Assembly: GCA_025765615.1 (NCBI GenBank)
Contig: JAIVFJ010000096.1
Span: 185,109 to 249,108 of the forward strand
Source of the DNA: Zopfochytrium polystomum
Taxonomy: Eukaryota > Chytridiomycota > Chytridiomycetes > Chytridiales > Chytridiaceae
DNA: 64,000 nt
Reading direction: 5' to 3'
Shown here: positions 1 to 14,345 of the stretch, piece by piece
How the letters are laid out: every line of letters starts with the position of its first letter
Position numbering within the stretch: position 1 is the first letter of the stretch
Notes under the pieces: generated by a model
What the model saw: only the letters and a program-made list of their open reading frames with translations
What the model was told of the DNA's origin: nothing
Database searches by the model: none
Made by a program: the position numbers and the translations under genes

Positions 1-245
1 TGTGTGTGTGTGTGTGTGTGCGTGTGTGTGTTGGTGTGGGTGTGTGTTTTTTTTGGTTTGTATCATGAATCTGTTTTGGAAACGAGGTTCGTTAGTTGTT
101 GGAGAAGAGCACTTCTCAAAACCCCCCCATTTTTTCTCTTTTTTTCCTCTGTTTTTGCAGTCTCCGCTTTGCTTGGGACCGCCTCCTCGAAACGAAAAGA
201 ACATTGAGCATCTGTAGGCGTCGTAGTATTTACTGTCGAGCGCGC

Positions 246-290
<45 letters not shown>

Positions 291-708
291 AGAAAGGGGG
301 TGTTGTGGGAAGTGATTCCCCGTTGTCGTTATTGTTATTACAAATGTTTCATCGCAGCTTGCTAGGGCGGGTTGTTGTGTCCCCCCGCTTGCGCATCTGG
401 ATTTCTGGGTGCTGTCCACCCGACTCCCACACTCGAAAAGAAGACGGGTATTCACCGCTGTATTTGAAAGAGGGCAGTAATTTTCCTCCGACATATATAT
501 GATTATTAAAGTAATCTGAATTTGCCGCTTTTTTTTTTTTTTTTTTGGCTAGACAGCCGGAGTAATGATTTTGGAGGAGTTGGGAGAGAAAATGTCGTGT
601 TTTGTGTGTGATTGGCGTTGCTTTGAAATGGCGTGGGAGATTATTTTTATTTTTTCCGCCCCCCAAAATCTGCCCGACGCCAAAAGATTCATCGCTCGAG
701 AGAGAGGA

Positions 709-805
<97 letters not shown>

Positions 806-976
806 AAAAAAAAAGAAAAAAAAAAGGAAAATACAAAAGCTGAAAGCCGCCGGGGTTGCGTTCCCTTCCCAACCAACGTAAACAGCCAAGCCAGCTGGCA
901 AAAAGAAAAGGAGTCCTGCTATTGCCGACTAAAAGCGGGCCTGATCCATCCGCCGACGACGACGACGACATTGACA
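1..976. other. upstream region of the HPP gene, microsatellite-rich
   Basis: No gene is recognised here. The stretch holds a (GT)n run at 1-30, a longer (GT)n run at about 248-287, a T-run at 531-546 and a pure (GA)n array at about 717-800. The GA array sits 180 bases before the chosen ATG of the HPP gene and can be read through in that gene's frame, so a start at 602 is formally possible. A translated Glu-Arg array is less likely than an untranslated GA-rich leader or promoter. Confidence 0.6.
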
Positions 977-2980
977 ATGGCTCGCCTCGTCCAAGCCGCC
1001 GCCGCACCCGCCGCACCCGCCGCACCCAACCTCCTGCTGCTGCCGCCGCCGTTATCGTCATCGTCATCATCGTCTCCATCGTCACCATCGGCAGGCATCG
1101 ACCAGATCCCACCACCGCCAAAATCGCCGCCGCCGCCACCACCCCAGCAGCAGCAGCAGCAGTTCCCTTCTTCCTCCTCCGCCGCCGCCGCCTCCATAAC
1201 CGCCGCCGCCCCCGCCTTCTCCGTCTCGCGCGCAGTCGCAGTAGCGGCCCCGCCGCCGCCGCATTCGTCTCCCGCAGCGGCGGCCGCGGCGGCTGCCCGC
1301 GGCAACTACGACAAAACCCAAAACAACAACGACGAAAACCAGCTCATCGTGACACGCCCGCCAGATCCACCCCCAACACCACCGCCACCGCCACCACCAC
1401 CACCACCACCTCCCCCCGCCCGTCCCGACCACCCGTCCCGACACGACGACCTCTACCACCACCACAACAACCACAGTCCCATCGCCGCCGCCGCCGCCGG
1501 CGCCGCGTCATTCCAGCGCAGCCCCACCGCCACCACCAGCAGTAGCAGCAGCGTCGGGGACTACTCGCCCGCCGCACTCACCTGCTACTCGGAATCCCCA
1601 CCACCACCGCCCCTCTCGCCCGGCTCGCCGCTATCAGCAGCAGCACCCGCCGTAGCAGCTGGCCGCCGCCGCGTGTCGCACCCCGCCGGCCCAGTTGCGG
1701 AGGGAACACCGAGAATCGGCGGCCTCGGCATCTGGCTGTCGGCCCCCGCCCCTTCCTCCGCCGCCACCGCCACCACCGCCCACGATGTCGACCACCACGA
1801 CCTCCTCAAGCTGAAGCACATGGATCCAAAGGCCGAGTTTATTCAGATTGAGGACCCCGCCGACGACGATGACGAGAATGAAGACGCCTATGGCGACCCC
1901 GCCAAGGACGCCGCGGCCGCGGCGTCGACTGTCGGGCCCCCTCCATCTCACTTCCACACGCCCCATGCGGCGCAAGCGCACCACCAAGTGACTCCCGGCG
2001 GCGGCCATCGTCCCTCGTACTGGGTAAAGTTTCTCGGCTCGCACTCGTTCCGCACCGGCCCGCCGCGCGTCCCGCTCTCGGAGGCACTCATCTCGGCCGC
2101 GTTCGCCCTCGTCTCGCTCGTCGTCACGAACGCCTTCAACCGCCTTACCCTCGGCGTCGAGCTCGCCGAGAACTCGCTGCTCATTGGCGCGTTTGGCGCG
2201 TCGGCTGTGTTGCTGTATCACTCTGTGGTGAGTTGCGCCGGCGAGGGGAGTGAGAGAGGGAGAGGGGGTGGGGGTTAGCCTGAGTATTCGGTGTCTGTTC
2301 CACGCTTAAACTTCCACACACACACACGCACGCACACACTCTCACACAAACGCACATCGAACGACGTACAACAAGGATTCGCAAATGTCGCAACCGTGGA
2401 ATGCAGTGCTGGGACATGTTTGTGCGTGACAAACAGCTGTTTTCCTCCCTAAATTTCCTTCTTTTCTTTGGAGTCTGCTCACTGATGATCCCCATCTCCT
2501 TCTTTCTCTCTCGACACGCTTGGGATGTTATTTGTAGTGTCAGCCGCGGTCGGCGTGACGATCGCCAAGGCGTCCGACCACGTTCCGGCGTGGCTGGACC
2601 ACGCGCTGACGTCGTCGCTGGCCGTGTCGGTCGCCATCTTTCTCATGGCGCTCTTCAACGTGATGCACCCTCCGGGCGGCGCCTCCGCGCTGATCGCGGT
2701 GCGCGGCGGCGACGCCATCCGCGCCCTCGGCTTCTGGTACATCCTCCACCCCGTCGCCTCGGGCATCGTCTGCATGGTCGTCTGCGCCCTCGTCCTCAAC
2801 AACGCCGTCCCGCACCGCGCTTACCCGCGGTACTGGCTGCCGCGCCTCGACGTTGAGAACGAGGCCACGCCCGCTCTGCCACCCCCGCAGTCGCCACACG
2901 CGAGCGGTGGCGGCGGCGGCGGCGGCTTTGTGAACGGTTCGCTGTTGCTTGGACGCTCGCGCAATGGGAAAAAGGCGTGA
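977..2980 (+). CDS. HPP-family integral membrane protein with long low-complexity N-terminus
   Basis: Three exons: 977-2227, 2376-2421 and 2538-2980 (579 residues). All phases join cleanly and donors are GTGAGT and GTGCGT. The 46-base middle exon encodes the conserved stretch DSQMSQPWNAVLGHV. The first 350 or so residues are Ala, Pro, Ser, Gln and His runs with an acidic DDDDENED patch. The HPP domain follows, with several hydrophobic segments (ALISAAFALVSLVVTNAF, LLIGAFGASAVLLYHS) and the naming motif in NVMHPPGGASAL. HPP proteins are multi-pass membrane proteins; plant and cyanobacterial members have been linked to nitrite transport across plastid or cell membranes, but the role of fungal members is not settled. 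The start is uncertain: an in-frame ATG at 977 precedes the Ala-rich part, while the frame stays open back to 602 through a GA microsatellite. A short Gly run lies near the C-terminus. Confidence 0.85.
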
Positions 2981-4515
2981 GGCGTCGTGTTTTTATTTTT
3001 ATTTTGGCCCCCACCGTGCCGCGGTCACTTGTTCCGCCCACTCCTCTTGCCTCTTTTCTTTCCTGATTTTTTTTTTTTTTTTTTTCGCTCGTCCTTTACT
3101 TTTTTTATTTTTCTCGCCCGTCCCAGCCAAGGGTCATCTTTGCTTGCTGTTTTCTTTTTCTTTTCTGTTTCTTTTTTCTTTGTTTCTTTTTTTTCTTTCT
3201 TTTTGGTTCCCCCTCTTTTTTGTTGTTGTTATTGTCAAGGCATGGGTCAGTTGGGCTGCCAAATCTCTTCCTTGAAAAGATCGAAAAGGGCTGCAAGTTA
3301 AAAAAGCAAATAATTTGCAGAAGAGAAAAAAGCAAACATTGGCGAGGGGGAAATGGGGAAAAGCAAAATCGGATGGGCACAATGCAAATCACAACTGAAA
3401 TCCAAGACGGTCCAAGCACTGGAAACCCCAAACTTCTTGGGCGACCGCTGTAAGCCAATTTTAAAGAAGGTTGCCCAGCATTCATTGCCAAACAACGGGC
3501 TGCATCGGTTAATCAGTATTGCAAGTTTTCCCCCCCCTCAAACTCTTGGAGTTTTAGACAGAAAACCATAAAAGTAAAACCTTTTCGAACAGTCTGCTTG
3601 TTGCAAACACAATTCCTTATTCTTTTGACTCAAATTATGGCAAAAGTTCAGAACTGGCAGAGTTCGTCGCGTGCCTTGTGTGATCGTGACCTTCGAAAAT
3701 TAAGGTGTCTGGAAGCTTTTTGTCCCGGGCCCTCCCCCCTGCACCATATGTGTTTGTGCGTGGGTCTCGACAATGTGTGTACGGACCTGCTGTAAGACTA
3801 CACTGGTATGTACGTTTCGTGTAAGTGCCAGGGGGGGGTTTCGAATCCACACCAGCGCTCTTACCAGGCTTAGAGCCAGAGTCGTCACTTGCGCATGCCT
3901 TGTAGTAAAATCTGCAGAGTCGCCCTTTGCTTCCTCCCTGTAATGGTTTTTTTTGTAATTGGACTCTAGCAGACCGTGTGCTGCGCTGGTTTGGTGCGTA
4001 GGCCCCGCATTGACCACCCTTTTCTTAACCAAGAAGCCAATCAGCCCTTTAAGTGAATTTCACAATCTGGAGACAGGAATTTCGATGCCGTGCACACAGT
4101 GGCTGTTTTTGTTCAAAGCTCAGAAAAAAAAAAAAAAAGAAAAAAATTAAGCCTCACACTGTGCGAAAATTGATAAAATTATGCGGAGCGACCAGATTGG
4201 CGTTTATGCAGTGATTTGGGGTGGCGACGAGAGGCAAGCGAGTAACTTAAACTTTTACAGAGTCTACGGGGGGGGGTTACGTAGCGTAGTGCAAAGTGGG
4301 AAGGACGTTTGAGTCAGGCTATTTACATCTGGAGGATTTGTCCCTTATATTGCCAACAGTGGCGACTTGTGCGACTGGGCTGTAGACAGAGCTGTCACCA
4401 GGGTGATCCTGTGAAAGGAGTCTTGGCGCAGCAGAAGTGACTGCAGGGGACAGGTGCAGAGCACCTGTCTCGCGCTGATTTGCTGTGCCACTCGTCCCAT
4501 GAAGAGGATACCCTG
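2981..4515. other. intergenic, with a possible tRNA-derived fragment
   Basis: No protein gene is recognised. The first 250 bases after the HPP stop are T-rich on the + strand. On the minus strand, around 3838-3890, there is a B-box-like segment (GGATTCGAAACC) preceded by a D-arm-like segment. The spacing is too short for a real tRNA, so this may be a decayed tRNA-derived short repeat. A G7-G8 run occurs at 3831 and 4268. Confidence 0.4.
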
Positions 4516-4927
4516 TGTTAGGCGGAACTGACTGGGTTAGCAGCAAGAGGCACAAGACGGACCCGAACCTATTATGACTGTCAGTTATCGTTCTCACAAT
4601 GCCCATGGGAGAGCGAGCCACCGCCAATGCAGACCTGGGCGCTGGCTTGCGCTGATGACAAATACTCCAAGTATTAAGTGGAAGGGAACCCGGTGTCAAC
4701 AGTTTTCCCCCTCCTCTGCTCAAGCAGATAATATAGGAGAGGGTTTTACCCTGTGCCAGTCACACTTGCCTAGCAACTATTACAGTGTGTATATCATCAT
4801 CATGTTTCAATAATTCATAACAGAGTTTTTCTCTTCCTCTCCAAGTTGGGGAGAAGGACCACCCACAAACACACATCTCCACTTCATTCACTCCTTCCAC
4901 TCACTCACTCAGAGTAGACTGTTTACT
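4516..4927 (+). repeat. solo LTR of a copia-type family (family A)
   Basis: A 412-base copy starting TGTTAGGCGGAACTG and ending near AGACTGTTTAC. The same sequence occurs on the opposite strand at 56032-56443 with the same length, and in partial copies at 13591, 24550, 55131, 60920 and 63119. TG at the start, CA or near-CA at the end, and a partial copy (60920-61070) joined to a copia integrase fragment make a copia LTR the best reading. No internal coding region follows this copy. Confidence 0.75.
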
Positions 4928-4949
4928 GTGCTGAAGCAGCCCAGCAGGG

Positions 4950-5510
4950 TGTGTGTAAACTTGTTTCCGCGTGCAAGTTCCCGACTGTCGACGACCTTCC
5001 AACCCGTACATAGTCAACTCTCTCCCCCCTTGTCACTGGTGGCAACCAGGGCTCCTGCAGTACCCCTGTCGATGAGGGGCGCTAGGTTGCGTCCTCTCCG
5101 TCCTGTCGCTATTAACAGCTCCCATTGTGTTTGAGAATAGGTTCTTTGCAAGATAAAACCCCTGTTGCCCTCTTCTCTCTTTTATTCTGCAGTTGTGTTG
5201 CACCCTCGGGAGTGCCCTTCTTTTTCCCCTCACAACAGCCTGTGGCCATGTGAGGAATCAGTGCTCCTGCACCGATTCCTCAGAGGATTGTCCCTCTGAA
5301 TGTTCATTCGTTGTGTTTGAGACTCCTGTTAGACAGATCAGTAGGGATACTTCGTGGACTAGGTAAGTGGTATGGTTGAAACGCCCCCTAGACAACAGTC
5401 TAATAAAGTTAGTTTTAGCCTATTATTTGCTTTCCTTCACTCTAAGGCCAAGATCCAGGGGTCAAAGGAGTGAGCATAGTCTCACATCACAGCCAAGGTT
5501 GTGATTATAA
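4950..5510 (+). repeat. second dispersed repeat (family B), copy 1
   Basis: About 550 bases similar along their length to 54575-55125. Shared blocks include TCTGCAGTTGTGTTGCACCC, CTGTTAGACAGATCAGTAGG and TTTTAGCCTATTATTTGCTT. Both copies lie next to a family A LTR, downstream of it here and upstream of it in the 54-55 kb copy. It contains a TATA-like AGATAAAAC and an AATAAAG-like polyadenylation signal, so it could be another solo LTR. No coding sequence is seen. Confidence 0.7.
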
Positions 5511-6247
5511 CGGAGGGCCGCCTCTGCTGTGTCAGTCAGCAGTAATGGCAAGAGTGAGCAATAACTAATTGTTTGGTGATATCCAGCCAAGCTCGATTAC
5601 CTGGAAAAACTGCCTCCAGTTTGGTTTTTGGCAGGAACACTGCAATTTGTTCCATATTGGCAAGTAACGTATTTTTACTTAATGCAGCATTTTATGCTGG
5701 ATTATTGTTATACATGCAGCGGCGCTGCCTTAAGATATCTTACTGTACTAAGCGAATCTAACGACAGGCTAACAGGTTTTTTGTTCGAGTGAAGGAACAC
5801 CAAACCCTGAACCCAATCTATAAATAATTAAATAATCAAGGAACAGACAGACAAACAAAGGGAAAAAAGGGAACCAATCGATTTCGATTCTCTCTCTCTG
5901 TTCTGAAATTTGGCCGAGGCTAAACCAACCAACCAACCTACCGACCGACCGACCGACCGACCAACCAACCTTCTTCCCGTCCTCCCCCCCCACCGCAACC
6001 GACCAACAACCCGCCCGACCCAATCATCGTCGTCCTCGTTAGCCAGCAAGCCAGCCAACCAAAGACGACGACGGCCCCTCCCTCCCCCCCCATCCAGAAA
6101 ACCGGACATCGCGAACCTGACCCACAACCAACCACCCCTCTACCAAATATCTCCTCCCCTCCTTCTCCCCCTATCTGCCCTTCCCTCACCCCCTCCCACC
6201 CTCAATCACTCGCTCGCCTTACACGCTCGATATGGCCTCCACAGGCG
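5511..6247. other. upstream region of the NF-YC gene
   Basis: No gene is recognised. The last 450 bases are pyrimidine-rich on the + strand and carry a run of CCAAC/CCGAC units at about 5922-5970. Three CCAAT pentamers are annotated separately. Confidence 0.5.
5813..6024 (+). promoter_or_regulatory. three CCAAT boxes upstream of the NF-YC gene
   Basis: CCAAT occurs on the + strand at 5813-5817, 5874-5878 and 6020-6024, within 435 bases of the first ATG of the gene for the CCAAT-binding subunit NF-YC/HAP5. NF-Y binds this pentamer. Three copies in about 210 bases are suggestive of feedback control, but the pentamer is short enough that chance occurrences cannot be excluded. Confidence 0.35.
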
Positions 6248-6450
6248 GTGTCGATCAGCACCACCACCCCCCACCATCTGCACCAACAACAACAACAACA
6301 ACAGCCCTACCTGGTGCAGCAACAGCAACAGCACCACCAGCAGCAGCAGCAGCACGCCCCAAACAACAACGTCTCCTCCTCTTCCTCCTCCTCAACCACC
6401 TCCATGATCTCCCCCCCTGACCATCTCCAGCCCCACCAACCCCACCACCC

Positions 6451-6486
<36 letters not shown>

Positions 6487-7964
6487 GCAGCACCAACAAC
6501 ATTCGGCGCAGCCGCCAACTTACCACCAACAACCCCTCTACCGCCCGCCCCCACCACCAACTCCCTCCTCCTCCTCCCTCCTCCTCCTCTGCACCGCCCT
6601 CCACGGCTCACCCCACGCCGCCGCCGCCGCCGCCCTCGCACCACCACCAGCAGCAACACCTTCAACAATCCCAGCCCCCACCACCACCTCCGCCGCTGCA
6701 GCAGCAGCAGGGGCAGCTGCCGCCAGCCGCCCCACCGTCGGCAGCCGCCGGACCCGGAGCGGCCGCCAGCACCAGCAGCAGCAGCAGCTCGAGCAACGCT
6801 TCCAGCACCACCACCTCCTCCGCGGCGGCGGCGGCCGCCGCCGCCGCCGCAGCAGCCAGCAACAGCACCGTCGGCGGCGTCAACGGCTCGGGCTCGGCGG
6901 CGGGGGCGGCGACGGCCACGACCCACCAAGAGTCCGTGATCGACGACATGATGGTCGCCTTTTGGCAGCAGCAGATCAACGACATCCAGAACGCGCCGAT
7001 CGACTGGAAGTACCACCAGCTGCCGATTGCCCGCATCAAGAAGGTCATGAAGGCCGACGGCGAGGTCAAGGTGAGTGAGGAGAGCGAGATCAGAGCGTGC
7101 GTCGGTGCTGCGTGCGATGCGTATGTGTCAGCGCGGGCCAATATCGACCCGCTTTCGTCATTTCTCAACATCAACAACAACAATAACACCACAAAAAAAA
7201 AAAAAAAAAAAACAAAAAAAAAAAAGCAAATGATCTCCTCAGAGGCGCCGCTCATCTTTTCAAAAGCCTGCGAAATCTTTATCCTCGAAATGACGATGCG
7301 CGCGTGGACATTTACCGAGGACAACAAGCGCCGCACCCTGCAAAAGAGCGACGTCGCCGTCGCCATCAGCCGCGCGGACATGTACGACTGTGAGTTGTGT
7401 TTGTTTGTTTGTTTGTTGTTGTGTGCTGTGTGTGTGTGTGTATGTGTGTGTTGTTGTTGTTGTGTGTTTTGTTTGTGTTGTCGCGTGTTCGCGTGGCGTG
7501 TGCAGTTGTGTTGTCGTGCGTGGTCGGCGGTCTGTGGGGGACAACCCCCCTGTTTGCTTTTGCTTCCTTCCCCACCGCGCCGCGTTGTTTTTAAAACTCG
7601 CAATCAAACTACGCCGTCAAAACAAACACACACCACAAACCAAAAAAAAAAAACAAAAAGTCTTGATCGACGTTGTTCCGCGCGAGGAAGTCCACAAGCC
7701 GTCGTCTTCCTCCTCGTCGTCCTCGTCGTCGTCGTCGTCATCCTCGTCCTCGGCGGGGGCGGGTACGGGTGGTGGTCGGTTTGCGGTAAGCCAGTATTTT
7801 TTTTTCTTTTTTTTTTTTTTTTTTTTTTTTTTGGCTCAGGCCAGTCTGGGTTTGCGCTGACAAACGAAAACAAAAAAAAAAAACCAAAAAAAAAACACTG
7901 CATCAAAAATCAATTTACCTCCTTTTAGGACGCTTCGGGTGGCGTTGTTGGGTACTACGAGTAG
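6248..7964 (+). CDS. HAP5: NF-YC / HAP5 histone-fold subunit of the CCAAT-binding factor
   Basis: The histone-fold core is unmistakable: IDWKYHQLPIARIKKVMKAD, then SSEAPLIFSKACEIFILEMT and ENKRR-type TFTEDNKRRTLQKSDVAVAI, then FLIDVVPREEV. NF-YC pairs with NF-YB and joins NF-YA to bind CCAAT in the nucleus. Core exons are up to 7070, then 7227-7389, 7661-7785 and 7929-7964 (tag stop). All junction phases agree. The A-rich ends of introns 1 and 2 replace the usual pyrimidine tract. Upstream, an ATG at 6248 opens a Gln/His/Pro/Ser-rich frame, but that frame and the histone-fold frame differ by one base. The change falls between about 6406 and 6936, most naturally in the CTC/TCC repeats near 6565-6600, and no GT-AG pair is available there. 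Either a base is miscalled or lost, or translation starts at the internal ATG at 6936. Confidence 0.9.
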
Positions 7965-8671
7965 TGGTGGGAGTCGGGGAAGTGAAGCCGGAGGTTGTGG
8001 TCCCTTTTTTTTCTTCTTTTTTTTCTTTTTGTTCTCCTCGTTGTTTGGTTGTCGGTTGTTGTTATTGCCCCTGTTGTTGTTTCCCCTGCCCGCGTCTGTC
8101 TAATAGTTGGGTGGTATGTGCGGGCGGGCTTCGTTTTCGTGGTTCCTCCGCAGGGGCAACAAGAAACGGAAGGACCAGGAGTTTTTGCATAGGGTTTCTT
8201 TTCAGAGAAGGACGCGGCAAGAATGAAAGAAAAGAAAAAAAAAGGAACAAAAACACGTAACTAAACTTCAGAGGAATTCGAGGAATTCGTTGAGCGTGTT
8301 TCAAATTGGCGGAGTGGAGGAGTGGGAAGTGGGAGTTGCTGAGCGAAAGTGTTTTTGGTACAGCAGGAGGGTCGAAACGATACAAAACAAAAACAGACAA
8401 GTGGGGAGGCGAGACTGGGGCGCAGGCTACCGACTGCGGGGTTGGTTCCATTGATTTCCCACTTCTGACTTTCCGGATAGGTGGAAGAGAAAAAAAGAGA
8501 ATAGCAGCTTTTTTTGGAAACTGAAACAACGAGAAGAGAAACGCAAAATGTCACCCGCAACAATGACAACAACAAAGGAAAACAACAACAACAACAACGA
8601 CAGCAACTGGCGGACGGGGATGAGACGGACCATCACAGCATGTTTCCGCCAGCAACAGTCACTGAAAGCGC
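7965..8671. other. intergenic between convergent NF-YC and YOP1 genes
   Basis: Nothing beyond the 3' flanks of two convergent genes is seen. It is T-rich just after the NF-YC stop and A-rich further on, as expected for two facing 3' ends. Confidence 0.5.
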
Positions 8672-10056
<1,385 letters not shown>

Positions 10057-11214
10057 GATGTTGGCTGGGGGGAGGGGGAGGGGATGGCCGAGAGGGTTGG
10101 CAGCGTTAGAAGAGCACCGTCGGATGGAGATGGCGATGACGAGGTGTGAACCTACGTTGGCGTGTGTGTGTTGGGGTGGGGAAGGCGAGGGACGAGAACA
10201 GATTTTTTCTCCTTTTGTTTTTTTCCTTTTTTCTTCAACTGTTTGCGTTGTCCCCTTATTTTGCCAATTTATATTTTTGGCTCAATGATGCACTTTGTGT
10301 GAAGAGGCGAGGCCTGCGACAGAACCCAAGACAAACAGCTGAAAAGAAAGAAGGTGGAAATGAATAGCTCAGCAAAGCTGGAAGAAGGACCACGAATAGA
10401 AACATTCATCGTGAGGCGCCACCAAATGGTGGGTGAGAAACCCGGACAACAACCCATATTTTAAGCGTAACAAATAGTCAACCACCACGCAGAAACCTTT
10501 TTATAGACGGGCGGACTATGACCACACAGCTGACTCCAAAAACACGAAAGCATCGAAGCACGTTCTGGAATTCGAGGAAGGCCTTGTAACTTGTTGGGTG
10601 AATTAATACGTTATCAAGTGGGCGGCCCCCAATGGGCCTACGCCTCGGTTCTCCATAACGCAGACAAATGGTCTCTCCCACAAGGCCATCTGCACGGGCG
10701 AGAGACTGAATATTTTCGAAGAGCGGAAAGCGCCATTCCAACCAACGTTTCGATTGGCCGACGCTTTCCTGATGAAAGTGGCCGCATTTGAAAGTGCTCT
10801 ACACATCGACTGGAGTTATGCTCCGGATGCCACACGCTTGGGCTCTGGATCCTACCTGCTTCTTTCACTCAACCTTTCCTTTTGACAACTCTTCCTCAGA
10901 GTCTTTTTCGAACTTCTAATCGTGTTCCGTGCTAAAAGCTGTCCAGTGCCGAGAACCCCTCCAGTTCAGTAGTCTTTCAAGCCTCCTTCTCAAACCAAAA
11001 AGGGGCGCCATGTATCATATTAATAAAGAGCCCTAAACAGCCGAGAACTGCCCTTCCAGCTCACCATCCTTCACGTGACATATCCGATGATTAGCAAACA
11101 ATAGGAAAAATGAAGGCAGAGACGGAGACAGACGAGCAAGAACGATGTCACTTCGCACAAAAAAAGAGAGAAAAAAAAAAAAAAAAAAAAAAAAAAAAGA
11201 AGAAACAACAAGCC
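10057..11214. other. intergenic between divergent YOP1 and thiolase genes
   Basis: No gene is recognised. It holds the promoters of two divergent genes and an A-run (about 11171-11198) directly before the thiolase ATG. An AATAAAG occurs at about 11021. Confidence 0.5.
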
Positions 11215-12966
<1,752 letters not shown>

Positions 12967-13440
12967 CCCGCCTTTCTTCTTCTTCATCTTCCATTTTTTT
13001 CGTTTGCAATGTCTCCACGTTTGTTCGGACTAGCGTGTTGGAGAAAGGTCAAGTAAAAAAAAAAAAAAAATTGCGCCTGCACGCTCAACCATACGAAGCC
13101 CCCAGTCCCCCAAACGTGAAAGAAGTACGGGACGCGCGGGGGTGCATCTTGCATTCGAAAGGAAGAAAAAAAAAAATACGCCGAATGGTTTTCACTCTTC
13201 AGCTTTTGCCGTGGTTCCTCCGAGCCTGATGTCCCACCTATGTAACCGTGGACTGTGAACAGCGAGCCCAAACTCCCAGATTTATTGAGAAAAAGGAAAG
13301 CTTCTTTTTTCTTCCTTTTTTTTTTTGCTATGGGGAGAAACCCTGCAATTATTTCGAACGACTCACTCCCTGCATAAGGTCGAGAGCATGATCTACGACC
13401 CAAAGGTGGAAAGTTCTGGAGTGGATTAAACGAGGAGTTT
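12967..13440. other. 3' flank of the thiolase gene
   Basis: No gene is seen. It carries A- and T-homopolymers at about 13054, 13166 and 13317. Confidence 0.4.
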
Positions 13441-13590
13441 ACGACTCTGCCGCTTTCACCTCATCCAAAGCATACAAGAAAGAAGCAGACTTGCTTAAAT
13501 TGCACCAAGAATGGACACTTACGCAAGGATTGCTGGGCGAAAGGCGGCAGTGCAGCAGGAAGAGGTCCAAAGCAAGGTGGTGAAACCACC
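13441..13590 (+). pseudogene. remnant of a retrotransposon gag zinc knuckle
   Basis: In one frame the sequence reads TCLNCTKNGHLRKDCWAKGG, a CX2CX4HX4C zinc knuckle of the kind found at the C-terminus of copia Gag, at about 13489-13548. It is cut at 13591 by a family A LTR fragment lying in the opposite orientation, so the pieces are not parts of one intact element. No flanking gag or protease is recognised. Confidence 0.6.
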
Positions 13591-13722
13591 TGTAGACAGT
13601 CTACTCTGAGTGAGTGAGTGGAAGGAGTGAATGAAGTGGAGATGTGTGTTTGTGGGTGGTCCTTCTCCCCAACTTTGGAGAGAAAGAGAAAAAGCTCTGT
13701 TATGAATTATTGATACATAATT
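13591..13722 (-). repeat. partial LTR, family A
   Basis: The minus strand matches the last 130 or so bases of the 412-base family A LTR (shared blocks GGAGAAGGACCACCCACAAA and CATCTCCACTTCATTCACTC). The 5' part of the LTR is missing. Confidence 0.7.
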
Positions 13723-14084
13723 GGACAAGGTTACCATTGGAGACAGAAAACCTCTCAAGATTGTTGCTGAGGGGAATGGTGTGTTTGACTCAACAATTTT
13801 GTCAGGCAAAACAGTGGAAGCCACACTGCAGGGGCCGAAGTTCTTGTTGGGCAAAATCTCAAGATGCAGATAACCGCTTGACAACATGCTGCACCTTTGA
13901 AGTCGAGAGCAAGGTTCTGTTGACAGCAGACATCTAACATTGCCGGCTGTGGCACACATTGCACAATGTGGCAAAGCAGCTTGCTGGAACGGTGGATGGG
14001 TTTGCGCCCATTGCACTGAAGTCGGACTTGCTATGCAATGTGTGTCAATGTGCAATGCTTTCGCGCACTGTGGGCCATGGCTCT

Positions 14085-14345
14085 GGATCCCCAGCTACCA
14101 TTTTTTGATTTGATTTGTTCTCACTGGGAGTTGTGGGTTCCATTTTCGGCACCCTTTTTTGGGATTCAGAGATACCATTTTTCATTGATTTGGGTGCTTG
14201 AGATCCCATTTTTCTTGTCGCACTGGCTCCCATTTTCATGTAAAATGGTAGCTGGAGATGCCAACACAATGGCCCTGCAGCTCCATTTTTCTGGGATGTT
14301 GACATCGTGGCTAAATCTACCAGATTTACAAAATGGCCCATGGAT
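14085..14345 (+). repeat. degenerate tandem repeat with CCATTTTT core
   Basis: A core of roughly ACCATTTTT or CCCATTTT recurs seven or more times (for example near 14098, 14138, 14172, 14208, 14231, 14245, 14282 and 14334), with spacers about 15-45 bases long that share words such as CACTGG and GAGAT. It looks like an old minisatellite. No coding role is evident. Confidence 0.55.

Noticed and set aside
602..976. N-terminal extension of the HPP protein through the GA microsatellite
   Set aside because: The frame is open, but it would translate a pure Glu-Arg array and a variable microsatellite; the ATG at 977 is a more natural start.
3780..3890. Functional tRNA gene on the minus strand
   Set aside because: B-box-like sequence is good but the distance to the D-arm-like segment is too short for an anticodon arm.
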